This document shows positions 26,063 to 34,926 of a stretch of 64,000 nucleotides of DNA, piece by piece. Origin of the DNA: Bacteroidota bacterium (lineage in GTDB: Bacteria > Bacteroidota > Ignavibacteria > UBA10030 > UBA8401). Numbering within the stretch: position 1 is the stretch's first letter; every line of letters begins with the position of its first letter. Under the pieces are notes generated by a model that saw only the letters and a list, made by a program, of their open reading frames with translations, made no database searches and was not told where the DNA came from. Position numbers and translations under genes: made by a program. The DNA is taken from the NCBI GenBank assembly GCA_041658205.1, contig JBBAAO010000001.1:1984001-2048000 (forward strand), read 5' to 3'.

Positions 26063-28125
26063 TTTATTCCTATTCCTGTTTCAACATCTTTCGAAGAAGT
26101 TAATAACGCAAAATTCTCACCATCCGCTGCCGTTGCTAATAGCATGCCGTTCGATTCTACACCCATCAATTTTGCGGGGGCAAGATTGGCGACAACAATA
26201 ATTGTTTTACCAATTAATTGTTCGGGCGTCACTTTTTCAGCTATACCGGCTACAATTTGGCGTTTTTCAAATCCTAAATCAATTTGTAGCTGCAATAATT
26301 TTTTTGATTTTGGAACCGGTATTGCTTCAACAACTTTAGCGGTACGGAAATCAATTTTCGAAAAATCATCGTATGTAATTTGCGCTTTCAGCGGAGTATA
26401 CGTGCTGGTCGCTGGTGTTGCCTCTGTTGTAGTACCGGTCGGTACGGCGAGTTTTTCAAGTTCCTGTTCGATTGTACTATCCTCAATTTTTGTGAATAAA
26501 ATTTCTGATTGACCTAATTGATGTGTTTCAGTGAGTTGTGATGCTCCCGCTGTAGACCATTGTTCATTACTGATAGAACCATTCTGGTTCAACATCTTCC
26601 ATACTTTGTCCGAAGAAAACGGGACTACGGGAGCAAAAAGAATAGCCAGCGAACGAACAATGTTAAGACAAATATTTAATGTGGTACCGCACTGTTCGGG
26701 ATTTGACTTGAATGTTTTCCACGGCTCGCTATCATTAAAATACTTGTTGGCTGCACGAGCCACATTCATCATTTCCATCGTGGCATCCCGGAATTTGAAC
26801 TGCTCGATCAAATCCCCAATACGTTTTGGCGCTGATTGAACATACGCCAAAATTTCTTTGTCCCGGTCATTTTCTGCGCCACGAACAGGGACCTTATTCT
26901 CAAAATTCTTCGCTACAAATGTGATGGTTCGATTGATGAAATTTCCGTAGATATCAGCCAGTTCATTATTATTCTTTGCTTGAAAATCCTTCCAGTAGAA
27001 ATCCGAGTCTTTGGTTTCCGGGAGATTTGTTGCGATGGTATATCGAAAAATATCCGCAGGATACTTCTCTAAAATATCCTTCACATAAATTGCATTATTT
27101 CTGCTTTTCGAAAATTTCCCGCCTTCAAGGTTTAAAAATTCATTCGCTGGAACGTTATCCGGAAGGATATACCCTGTTTTCGCCATTAGTTCTGCCGGGA
27201 AAACGATTGTATGAAAAACAATATTGTCTTTCCCGAGGAAAGCGATATACCGTGTTGATGGATCCTGCCAAAATTCTTTCCATTTGTCTGGCGTTCCTTG
27301 CTTCAGAGCCCATTCTTTTGTTGAAGAGATATACCCGAGTACGGCATCGAACCATACATAGATCACTTTTCCTTCTGCACCTTCAATCGGCACCGGAATA
27401 CCCCAGCTTAAATCGCGAGTCACTGCTCGGTCCTGCAATCCTTCTTTCAGCCAACTGCGTGTCTGCTGAAGAACATTATCTTTCCAATCTTTTGAATGCC
27501 CCTGTACAAATTCTTCCAGTTTCGATTGAAAACTTCCGAGGGTGAAATACCAATGTTTCGTTTTTTTCGCGACGGGAGTTTTCCCTGAAATTAAACTCTT
27601 CGGTTCCTTCAATTCCAACTGATCATAATACTTCCCGCAATTGTCGCATTGGTCACCGCGAGCTTTATCATAACCGCAGTTCGGACAAATTCCCTCAACG
27701 TAACGGTCAGGAAGGAACATCTTCGCTTCGGCGTCATAGAATTGTTCTTGTTCCTTTGAGACAAGGTAACCTTTCTTTAATAGATCAAGAAAAAATTCTT
27801 TTGCAGTTTCGTGATGGATTGGAAGCGATGTGCGGGAATAGTTATCAAACTGAATACCAAACTGCGCAAATGTTGTCTTGTTTGCTTCATGGTACTTGTC
27901 AACAATTGCTTTTGGTGTGGTTTTTTCTCTTTCAGCGGAAATAGTAATCGCAACACCGTGTTCATCGGAACCGCAAATGTGAAGCACTTCACGATGCTGC
28001 AATCGCTGATATCGTGTATAAATATCCGACGGAACGTAACATCCTGCCAAATGACCCAAATGGATATGGCCGTTCGCGTATGGTAAAGCGGATGTAACTA
28101 AAATTCGTTTAAAATTATTTTGCAT
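26059..28125 (-). CDS. metG: Methionyl-tRNA synthetase
   Basis: 688 residues. The class I HIGH motif appears as HLGHLAG in YANGHIHLGHLAG, and the KMSKS motif as KFSKS (GGKFSKSRNN). The zinc-knuckle insertion has two CxxC pairs (CPNCGYDKARGDQCDNCG). The C-terminal 110 residues form the EMAP-II/Arc1p-like tRNA-binding domain (DFRTAKVVEAIPVPKSKKLL), giving the E. coli-type length. It overlaps the end of holB by 11 bases. Confidence 0.97.
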   Translation of the reverse strand: MQNNFKRILVTSALPYANGHIHLGHLAGCYVPSDIYTRYQRLQHREVLHICGSDEHGVAITISAEREKTTPKAIVDKYHEANKTTFAQFGIQFDNYSRTSLPIHHETAKEFFLDLLKKGYLVSKEQEQFYDAEAKMFLPDRYVEGICPNCGYDKARGDQCDNCGKYYDQLELKEPKSLISGKTPVAKKTKHWYFTLGSFQSKLEEFVQGHSKDWKDNVLQQTRSWLKEGLQDRAVTRDLSWGIPVPIEGAEGKVIYVWFDAVLGYISSTKEWALKQGTPDKWKEFWQDPSTRYIAFLGKDNIVFHTIVFPAELMAKTGYILPDNVPANEFLNLEGGKFSKSRNNAIYVKDILEKYPADIFRYTIATNLPETKDSDFYWKDFQAKNNNELADIYGNFINRTITFVAKNFENKVPVRGAENDRDKEILAYVQSAPKRIGDLIEQFKFRDATMEMMNVARAANKYFNDSEPWKTFKSNPEQCGTTLNICLNIVRSLAILFAPVVPFSSDKVWKMLNQNGSISNEQWSTAGASQLTETHQLGQSEILFTKIEDSTIEQELEKLAVPTGTTTEATPATSTYTPLKAQITYDDFSKIDFRTAKVVEAIPVPKSKKLLQLQIDLGFEKRQIVAGIAEKVTPEQLIGKTIIVVANLAPAKLMGVESNGMLLATAADGENFALLTSSKDVETGIGIK

Positions 28126-29236
28126 GCAGAATTCTGCGTAAATGAACCGATAATGAGAGCATTACTAATGGAAGATACACATTTCTTCGGAGAAGTCCGA
28201 GTGCCCGCTCCACTGATGCAATACACGCTTCAAGATTTTTTGCACCGAATCTCTTGACAAAATTCTTAAGGTCAGATTCCTGATCGATGTTGAGAATATT
28301 TGAATATGATTCTTCCCGGACGATTATCGTATCACGAAACCAGACCAAGAGCATCGCCAGTAACTGTTCCGCATTGTCGCGTTTGTTTCCGGTTAAATAT
28401 TCTTCCTGTTCCTCAAACAATTTTACGGACGATGTTCCTAAAACGCTCCTCAAGAATTGCACTGCATCGCTCCGATATTTGGCAATATCGTTTCCAAGCA
28501 ATTCTAATGCTCTTGTATAATTACCATTGGCAAGACGCGCAACAAATTGTGCTTGTTGCTGCTCCACCTGTTCCCGCTCTATCAATGCCGAAGCAATCTC
28601 ACCGTCAGAAAGCATGGAACATTGAATCAATTGACACCGCGAAATGACTGTTTGTTTCAAAGCATCTTTCCGTGAGGAGACCAAGAGGAAATGTACTTCG
28701 TCCAACGGCTCTTCCAATACTTTCAACAACGAGTTTGTCGCGGCATCATTCATCGCATCGGCATCAAAGATGATAAAGATCTTCTTCCCTCGTTCCGCAC
28801 TACTCATGGAAGATTCTTTTTTAATCTCACGAATCGATTTGATACGAATAAACTTGGCTTTGGGAATATCAATATGGAAATACGGGTTAATTGCTTTTTC
28901 TGCGATTTGTTTTCGCACTTCGTCAAGCACATCATTCTCAAGTGAATCGCTCTCATCACTTTTTTCCGCATCACCACCCGGCAACGGAAAAATAAGCTTC
29001 ACGTTCGGATGCTGCAGTGTATCCATCTTTTTGCAACTGGGACATTCTCCGCAGGCACATTCTCCGCCACGGTGACAGAGCAATGTCCTTGCAAATTCTA
29101 TTGCCAATGCATCCGCACCAACCCCTTCATTTCCCCAAAAAAGATAAGCGTGAGCAAGGCGCTGATTACGAATGGCGCTTTGGAGTATCCATTGCACACG
29201 GTGTTGACCTATAATATGTTTCCAATTAGAATGCAT
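28115..29236 (-). CDS. holB: DNA polymerase III delta-prime subunit
   Basis: The clamp-loader delta-prime subunit, 373 residues from MHSNWKHIIGQHRVQ at 29236. Family features are HAYLFWGNEGVGAD (a P-loop without the usual Lys, as in delta-prime), a zinc module (CACGECPSCKK), LLKVLEEP, and the SRC motif (ISRCQ). Longer in-frame starts lie inside the upstream Omp85 gene; the chosen ATG overlaps that gene by only 11 bases. It sits in a chain of overlapping genes with metG and hldD. Confidence 0.9.
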   Translation of the reverse strand: MHSNWKHIIGQHRVQWILQSAIRNQRLAHAYLFWGNEGVGADALAIEFARTLLCHRGGECACGECPSCKKMDTLQHPNVKLIFPLPGGDAEKSDESDSLENDVLDEVRKQIAEKAINPYFHIDIPKAKFIRIKSIREIKKESSMSSAERGKKIFIIFDADAMNDAATNSLLKVLEEPLDEVHFLLVSSRKDALKQTVISRCQLIQCSMLSDGEIASALIEREQVEQQQAQFVARLANGNYTRALELLGNDIAKYRSDAVQFLRSVLGTSSVKLFEEQEEYLTGNKRDNAEQLLAMLLVWFRDTIIVREESYSNILNIDQESDLKNFVKRFGAKNLEACIASVERALGLLRRNVYLPLVMLSLSVHLRRILHAK

Positions 29237-31292
29237 GCCCAATTCCAATATTGACGATGGAAAATGAATTTTGGAAAAACGCCTGCTCATAGAGCCATTG
29301 TTGTCCGGATGGTTTTTGGGGATCGTACAATCTCCACGCAACATCAGCACGGACCGGACCGACAAACGTTTCATACCGAAGTCCAAACCCGACCGCCAAT
29401 GCAACAGTATTCAAAGAAATATCGGAAGCAGAATACCATGTGTTTCCATAATCGAAAAATAAGACAGACCAAAACCGGGGGAGTTCGAGAACATTGAATA
29501 TTTTACCACCATTGGGAAACATTTGAGAACGAATTTCCAAGCTCCCTTCAATCAGCACATTTCCCCCTTTCAATGTATCTCCGAACGATGATAACTGTCT
29601 GTCCTTCCAAGCTCGGACGCTTCCGCTGCCACCCACAAAGAATCTTCGCGGCAATGGAACAGGAGTTGTATTTTTTAAATTATACAACTGTGCAATTCCC
29701 CCTTTTAATTTAAAACCATACACACTTCCAAGATCCTCCTCACTGCTGAAGAAATGTTTTATCAGTGCGGTCACCTTATAGTATTCTGAATACGGTAAAT
29801 TAAATCCTCCTGCAAGTACATTAATCACCCCAGCTTCTTCAACCGAGATGGAATGAAAGAATCCGGAGGTGGGAGAAAAAATATTGTTGGTCTTGTCGCG
29901 CTGCAGAGTATACGATTCAATCACATTGAATTGTTTTGTGGAATCATCCGGTCGGATTCCCTGCGCAATGGCAGTGCGATAATTAGGATCGACACGTTCA
30001 ATATTCAGTTCCGTTATTCCCAATGTATATAATGCAAGTTTTGTAGGAAAGGAGAACTTTGCGCGGAGGGTATTGAGATCATAATCGACTTGCTTTTCCG
30101 CTTCTGCTGTCAGCGTAATGGATGCGCTTGTTTTATTGCTAAAAAAATACGGGAATGTCAGCTGCGTTTGGACATCAGCTTTACCGAACAATGTTGGTTC
30201 GGCCAACCCTTTTGATATTGCTCTGCCAATATGTAAATCTTCAATTTTATTTGCACGGGCACTGGACGAAATGGAAAAATTTTGTGCCCCTCCGAAAAGA
30301 TTTCGGTGTTTGTACGAAAGACCGAAGCCGGTCGAGAAAAATGTACCGTATTCGTTAAACATCAGCACTTCAGGAGTTATTTCCTGCAATTCCAGCATCC
30401 GGTACGATATCAACATCGGAATCGTATCGGATGATTGATCGTATATTCCCTGCGACTGGCGAACACTTGCAAATTCAAATACACCGAGCCTGTTTAAATT
30501 TTGTTCGCTGATCAACCGTCGTTCTTCATTGAACACTTCACCCGGTATGAAATCCATTTGTCGAAATATCACGGCACTGTCAATATCATCTTCGACTCGG
30601 TCGATCTGAACGTCACCGAAGATGTACCGATTACCGGGATTGAATTTCAATTTAATGGATACATTATTTGTTGATGCATATCGCAGCAACGCTACCGTAT
30701 CTAAAAATGCTTTGGGGTATCCTGAGTTCATTAGTAGCCGGAGAATAGTTGATTGAGCTTCAACCACATTTTTTTTGACATAGGGATCGCCGGCTTTTAC
30801 GGAAGATTTCTGCAGCACATCGTTGTAGATATCTGGTGGAATATTTTCGATACCGAGAATCATTACCGAATCCACCAATGAACGTTTATTTTCTATCAGG
30901 TGAATTGAGATGTCAACATACTTCCGATCCTCGGAGAATGAAAAAACAGTGTCGATATGATGCTGAAAATATCCGTTATCGAGAAGATAATCCTTGAGGT
31001 GAGCAATATCCAGATTAAACAGCTTTGGATCAAAGTACTCGCGTGGTGCTCCGATCTTTTGATAGATATTCTCGTTAAAAAAAATCCATAAGCCCCACGG
31101 AGTTTCCAATGTTGTCATTTGGCGAAGCATTTCCTGTTTTGAGATACTTCCATCAATAGTAAAATCAATGGAATTCACTTCTGTTTTTGTTTCCGTTGTT
31201 TGTGCTGCACAAACAGAAATAAACAGAATAACGATCAACAGGAAAAAAAACACGGATGAATGTGACAGGAACGACTTCAAAACAGTATTCAA
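29226..31292 (-). CDS. Omp85-family outer-membrane protein (BamA/TamA-like)
   Basis: 688 residues with a signal peptide (about 10-31), about three POTRA-type domains (residues 40-300, for example ...GDPYVKKNVVEAQSTILRLL...), and a 16-strand barrel. The barrel shows FFVGGSGSVRAW, which matches the conserved loop-6 VRGF/VRGY motif, and GPVRADVAWRLYDP near the end. At this length it is closer to TamA or a BamA paralogue than to full BamA with five POTRAs. It should act in outer-membrane protein insertion. It starts the chain Omp85-holB-metG-hldD. Confidence 0.85.
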   Translation of the reverse strand: MNTVLKSFLSHSSVFFFLLIVILFISVCAAQTTETKTEVNSIDFTIDGSISKQEMLRQMTTLETPWGLWIFFNENIYQKIGAPREYFDPKLFNLDIAHLKDYLLDNGYFQHHIDTVFSFSEDRKYVDISIHLIENKRSLVDSVMILGIENIPPDIYNDVLQKSSVKAGDPYVKKNVVEAQSTILRLLMNSGYPKAFLDTVALLRYASTNNVSIKLKFNPGNRYIFGDVQIDRVEDDIDSAVIFRQMDFIPGEVFNEERRLISEQNLNRLGVFEFASVRQSQGIYDQSSDTIPMLISYRMLELQEITPEVLMFNEYGTFFSTGFGLSYKHRNLFGGAQNFSISSSARANKIEDLHIGRAISKGLAEPTLFGKADVQTQLTFPYFFSNKTSASITLTAEAEKQVDYDLNTLRAKFSFPTKLALYTLGITELNIERVDPNYRTAIAQGIRPDDSTKQFNVIESYTLQRDKTNNIFSPTSGFFHSISVEEAGVINVLAGGFNLPYSEYYKVTALIKHFFSSEEDLGSVYGFKLKGGIAQLYNLKNTTPVPLPRRFFVGGSGSVRAWKDRQLSSFGDTLKGGNVLIEGSLEIRSQMFPNGGKIFNVLELPRFWSVLFFDYGNTWYSASDISLNTVALAVGFGLRYETFVGPVRADVAWRLYDPQKPSGQQWLYEQAFFQNSFSIVNIGIGHAF

Positions 31293-31300
31293 AAATTAAT

Positions 31301-31330
31301 AAAAAAACCCAGTTGGAAAAACACTGGGTT
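31301..31330 (-). terminator. Intrinsic terminator after the DUF2795 gene
   Basis: A perfect 8-bp stem (aacccagt / actgggtt) with a 9-nt loop is followed on the minus strand by seven T residues. It lies 30 bases past the stop at 31361 and just before the Omp85 start. Confidence 0.87.
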
Positions 31331-31360
31331 ATCATTGTTCATATGTACTGAACGAATTGA

Positions 31361-31585
31361 TTAGTAATCGTTTTCGTCTTCGTAAAAAAAATCACCATCG
31401 GTCGGATAATCTGGCCATATATCTTCTATGCTCTCATATGGTTCTTCAGCATCTTCCAATTCATTCAAATTTTCAATTAACTCCGGCGGTGAACCCGTCC
31501 GAATTGCATAATCGATTAATTCCTCTTTTGTAGCAGGCCACGGAGCATCATCAAGATACGAAGCCAGTTCCATAGTCCAAATCAT
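31361..31585 (-). CDS. DUF2795 domain small protein
   Basis: 74 residues, very acidic. The core (residues 5-45: LDDAPWPATKEELIDYAI followed by GSPPELIENLNEL) fits the DUF2795 pattern, a short helical domain of unknown function. The acidic tail (DFFYEDENDY) is unusual. It is 18 bases downstream of the M23 peptidase stop and ahead of a strong terminator, so it ends that transcription unit. Confidence 0.75.
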   Translation of the reverse strand: MIWTMELASYLDDAPWPATKEELIDYAIRTGSPPELIENLNELEDAEEPYESIEDIWPDYPTDGDFFYEDENDY

Positions 31586-31603
31586 AAAACAAATACCTTT
31601 ATT

Positions 31604-32566
31604 CTAATTTTTTTTGTTAACAAGCTGTGCGCGGATCTTTTCGTAATCAACATCATCAACGAAATATTCCACAGGATTTTGTTTTTCACCATGACGAATT
31701 ACTTCGTAATGCAAATGTGGTCCGGTTGAGCGGCCCGTATTGCCTGAATATGCGATCAATGTCCCGCGTTTCACCTTTTGACCGGATCTTGCAATACACT
31801 TTGATAAATGCGCATACCAACTCTTATAACCGTAACCGTGATTAATTTCCACCGCAGTACCATATCCACTACCGGTTGGTCCGGTAAATTCTATAATTCC
31901 ATCTCCGGTTGCATAAACAGGTGTGCCAATATCATTATGGATATCAACTCCCTCGTGACGTTTTATTGTGCCGATAATAGGATCATTACGCAAACCGAAA
32001 CCATGATATGAATACGTCCCACCCATCGGTTTCACTGCCGGCATGGAAGAGAAAACAACCTTATTGTTTTCGTATTGTTTGAAAATCTGTTCATAACTTG
32101 ATCGTTGGAACGCTACTTCTTTGTCGAGCTTGTTCAACAATATTTGTGATGAACTGATTAAGGCATTTGCATCGACAGAAATCAATCCATCATAAGACTC
32201 TATTGCAGATCCTCCCGTTCCTAACTGACGAGTTTCAATGTCAATTTTCGGAAGGTTAACAATTGAACGAAGTTGATTATCGCTTTGTGCTAGAGATTGT
32301 AACGAAGAGGTATACGCATCCATTTTTGCGTTCAACTCTTTCAATTGTTGTTTCAAGAGAGAGTTTTCCGTGGATAACTCACCGGTCGTTTTAATTCCGA
32401 GACCAAGAAAATCTCCATAGGAGTTATTCACAAATCCCAACCCAAATACAACGATGATCGTTGTCAAAGCAATCATACCCGTCATTTTAAGGCGGTATCT
32501 TTTTGCCTCAACATACGAAACATACTCGTCCGAGTAGAAAAATAGTTTTCTTCGTTTCACCGTCAC
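31604..32566 (-). CDS. Membrane-anchored M23 (LytM) peptidase
   Basis: 320 residues: a short cytoplasmic N-terminus, one membrane helix (about residues 29-46, GMIALTTIIVVFGLGFV), a coiled coil (about 65-100), and a C-terminal M23 domain. The zinc ligands are in RHEGVDIH (H-x3-D) and HLHYEV. Such proteins cut peptidoglycan crosslinks or activate amidases at division. All ligands are present, so it is probably an active hydrolase rather than an EnvC-type activator. Confidence 0.9.
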   Translation of the reverse strand: MTVKRRKLFFYSDEYVSYVEAKRYRLKMTGMIALTTIIVVFGLGFVNNSYGDFLGLGIKTTGELSTENSLLKQQLKELNAKMDAYTSSLQSLAQSDNQLRSIVNLPKIDIETRQLGTGGSAIESYDGLISVDANALISSSQILLNKLDKEVAFQRSSYEQIFKQYENNKVVFSSMPAVKPMGGTYSYHGFGLRNDPIIGTIKRHEGVDIHNDIGTPVYATGDGIIEFTGPTGSGYGTAVEINHGYGYKSWYAHLSKCIARSGQKVKRGTLIAYSGNTGRSTGPHLHYEVIRHGEKQNPVEYFVDDVDYEKIRAQLVNKKN

Positions 32567-32648
32567 CTGCTTGTTTATATTAAATATGCAGTAAGAAAAT
32601 AAAAAAATATGAGCGTTTTGTCAAGAATTGAAATTAAAAAGGGCTAAA

Positions 32649-33659
32649 TCATTCAAAATCATGCTCAAAATAGTCAATACTGCGCTTTCCGTGCCCTTTC
32701 GTTTTCGTCTGAATCACTTTTTCCAACTTTTTCGAGAATTCCTGTGCGGCGTCATACCCGTAATGTTTCGATAAATAATTCAGTGCTATCACTTCCGCAA
32801 TGACGGTGACATTCTTTCCCGGGAATATAGGAAGACGTATATGCGGTATTTCTACATCCATAATGCTTACTTTATCCTGATCCAATCCAGTCCGAGTAAA
32901 ATCACCGTTTGGCTGCCACTCCATCAACTCCACCACCACTTCAATTCGTTTTTGAAATCGGATGGAACGAACGCCGAAGATACTTTGCACGTCAATTAAA
33001 CCAAGACCGCGAATCTCCATGAAATGCTTTACCAGATCGGTTCCCGTACCGATGAGGATATTTTCACCTTTTCTCGTAATTGTCACAACATCATCTGAAA
33101 CCAAACGATGGCCACGCTCAATAAGATCGAGCGCAACCTCACTCTTTCCAATACCGGATCGACCGACGATCAACAGGCCGATACCATAGACATCCACGAA
33201 TGAACCATGAATTGTAGATTGTTGCGAAAATTGATCATCGAGAAAATCTCCAAGCAGGTAGACAAGTTTTGTGCTTTCAAATGGTGTTCTGAATACCGGA
33301 ACATTGTGATCTTCCGCTATCTTCAGCAATTCCTTATCCATCGGATTTTTATTGGTGATGACAATGCACGGAATTTCAAATTTGAATAAGGTGCTAAATG
33401 CTTCCACCCGTTTTTCCAACGGCATACTTTTTAAATACCGGATCTCGGTATTTCCAAATACCTGAACGCGGTCGTACGTAAAAAGTCCCACGTAGCCAGC
33501 CAAAGCCAGACCGGGTCTGTGAATACTTTTTTCTTTAATCTTATTATCCAGACCAACATTTACTAATGGTTCAAGTTTTAACCGATCTTTGTTCTTTTCA
33601 AACAAAAACCCTACGGTGATATCTTGTTTTCGATACTCCTTCCCAATCTTTAATGCCAT
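32649..33659 (-). CDS. hprK: HPr kinase/phosphorylase
   Basis: 336 residues. The N-terminal HPrK domain (about 1-140) precedes the kinase domain, with Walker A GRSGIGKS at 166-173, the catalytic HGSFVDVYG His at 151, and the signature EIRGLGLIDVQSIFGV at about 215-230. It phosphorylates HPr on Ser; in Gram-negatives without sugar PTS it usually has a regulatory role. No ptsH or ptsI is in the window. It follows the hibernation factor gene by 8 bases. Confidence 0.94.
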   Translation of the reverse strand: MALKIGKEYRKQDITVGFLFEKNKDRLKLEPLVNVGLDNKIKEKSIHRPGLALAGYVGLFTYDRVQVFGNTEIRYLKSMPLEKRVEAFSTLFKFEIPCIVITNKNPMDKELLKIAEDHNVPVFRTPFESTKLVYLLGDFLDDQFSQQSTIHGSFVDVYGIGLLIVGRSGIGKSEVALDLIERGHRLVSDDVVTITRKGENILIGTGTDLVKHFMEIRGLGLIDVQSIFGVRSIRFQKRIEVVVELMEWQPNGDFTRTGLDQDKVSIMDVEIPHIRLPIFPGKNVTVIAEVIALNYLSKHYGYDAAQEFSKKLEKVIQTKTKGHGKRSIDYFEHDFE

Positions 33660-33667
33660 AATTCCTC

Positions 33668-34000
33668 TTATGCTTTCGATGTCTTGGTTCGAATAACCGT
33701 TTTTTGTTTTTCGTGTTTCTTTGATTTATGCTTGAGCAATTGGCGTTCAATTTTTGAGACCGCAGCATCGATGGATTTTTGATATTCGGATGATTTTTCG
33801 AGTGATTTTAAAATATCACCTTGCACTTTCACAATCAATTCTGCTGCTTTAATGCTATTCAATGACCTCTCATAACTGAGAATAAGTTTTGCGCTGAGGA
33901 TCCCATCATAAAATTTTTCCAGTTTATTGATCGCGTCAAACGCATACGTACGCAGTGTCTCATGAGCCTTAAAGTGTCTGGCAGTGATGTGCATGTCCAT
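33668..34000 (-). CDS. hpf: Short ribosome hibernation-promoting factor
   Basis: 110 residues of the HPF/RaiA (S30AE) family: MDMHITARHFKAHETLRTYA matches the family N-terminus, followed by the beta-alpha-beta core and a Lys-rich tail. It lacks the C-terminal dimerisation domain of long HPF, so it would need a partner such as RMF to form 100S ribosomes, or only block the decoding centre. It is 12 bases downstream of the Xer recombinase gene. Confidence 0.92.
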   Translation of the reverse strand: MDMHITARHFKAHETLRTYAFDAINKLEKFYDGILSAKLILSYERSLNSIKAAELIVKVQGDILKSLEKSSEYQKSIDAAVSKIERQLLKHKSKKHEKQKTVIRTKTSKA

Positions 34001-34012
34001 AATACAATCCTT

Positions 34013-34918
34013 TCATGTTGTTGCTTTTGGGTGTGCCTGTCGATAGATTTTCTTTAGCCGTTCAACCGTCACGTGTGTGTATACTTGGGTTGTGGAAAGA
34101 CTCTCATGCCCCAACAATTCTTTCACCGCCATGATATCGGCGCCATTATCCAGCAAATGTGTTGCAAAAGAATGCCGCAAGACGTGAGGACTTTTCTTTT
34201 GGATTTCGGTGACACCGGAAAGATATTTACTCACCAATGTATTCACCGTTGACGGTGTTAATCGTTTGCCGTGATGATTCAACAGCAGAGCAGATTCCGT
34301 AGATGCTGATTGCGAGATAATCTCCTTTCGGAAGGTAAGGTAGTGTTGAATGGATTTTTTTGCTTTTAGGGTGAACGGGATGATTCTTTGTTTATTCCCC
34401 TTTCCGGTCACTTTTATTGTTTGGTTTCGCTCATCAATATCTTCAAGATTCAATCCTATTAATTCCGCACGACGAATGCCGCTTCCGTAAAATAATTCCA
34501 GCATCACTGAATCGCGAGAACCGCTAAATTCTTCCGTGTCCGGAAGAGCAAGAACCTTCTCCATCGATTCTTTGTCTACAAATTGCGGCAGTTTTTTTTC
34601 TACTTTCGGAGTGATGATGTTTAATGCCGGGTTTTGGCGCAGTACCTTTTTACGAACGAGGAATTTGTAAAACGAACGTAACGTAGAGAGTTTGCGAACA
34701 ATACTTTTTTTTGAGAGGCCCGAATCTAAGAGAATTCCAAGAAAAGCACGAATGACACCGGTATCGGTGCCATCATGTTTTTCGATCAATTCAGGGAATT
34801 CGTTTTTAAGGAATGAGAAATATTGAGCAAGATCGTTCGCATACGAAACAATGGTATGCTGTGAGAAATTTCTCTCGTGTTCAAGGTACGAAAGATATGC
34901 ACTGATCAGTTTTTGCAT
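34013..34918 (-). CDS. xerC: Tyrosine recombinase XerC/XerD type
   Basis: 301 residues, the standard Xer length. A SAM-like N-terminal core-binding domain (about 1-90) is followed by the catalytic domain with Arg149 (GSGIRRAEL), Lys173, His245 and Arg248 (HVLRHSFATH), His271 and the nucleophile Tyr280 (TTQVYTHV). It resolves chromosome dimers at dif. No dif-like site was recognised here. XerC and XerD cannot be separated with certainty; it lies 8 bases after topA, a common XerC neighbourhood. Confidence 0.9.
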   Translation of the reverse strand: MQKLISAYLSYLEHERNFSQHTIVSYANDLAQYFSFLKNEFPELIEKHDGTDTGVIRAFLGILLDSGLSKKSIVRKLSTLRSFYKFLVRKKVLRQNPALNIITPKVEKKLPQFVDKESMEKVLALPDTEEFSGSRDSVMLELFYGSGIRRAELIGLNLEDIDERNQTIKVTGKGNKQRIIPFTLKAKKSIQHYLTFRKEIISQSASTESALLLNHHGKRLTPSTVNTLVSKYLSGVTEIQKKSPHVLRHSFATHLLDNGADIMAVKELLGHESLSTTQVYTHVTVERLKKIYRQAHPKATT

Positions 34919-34926
34919 TCTGCTTT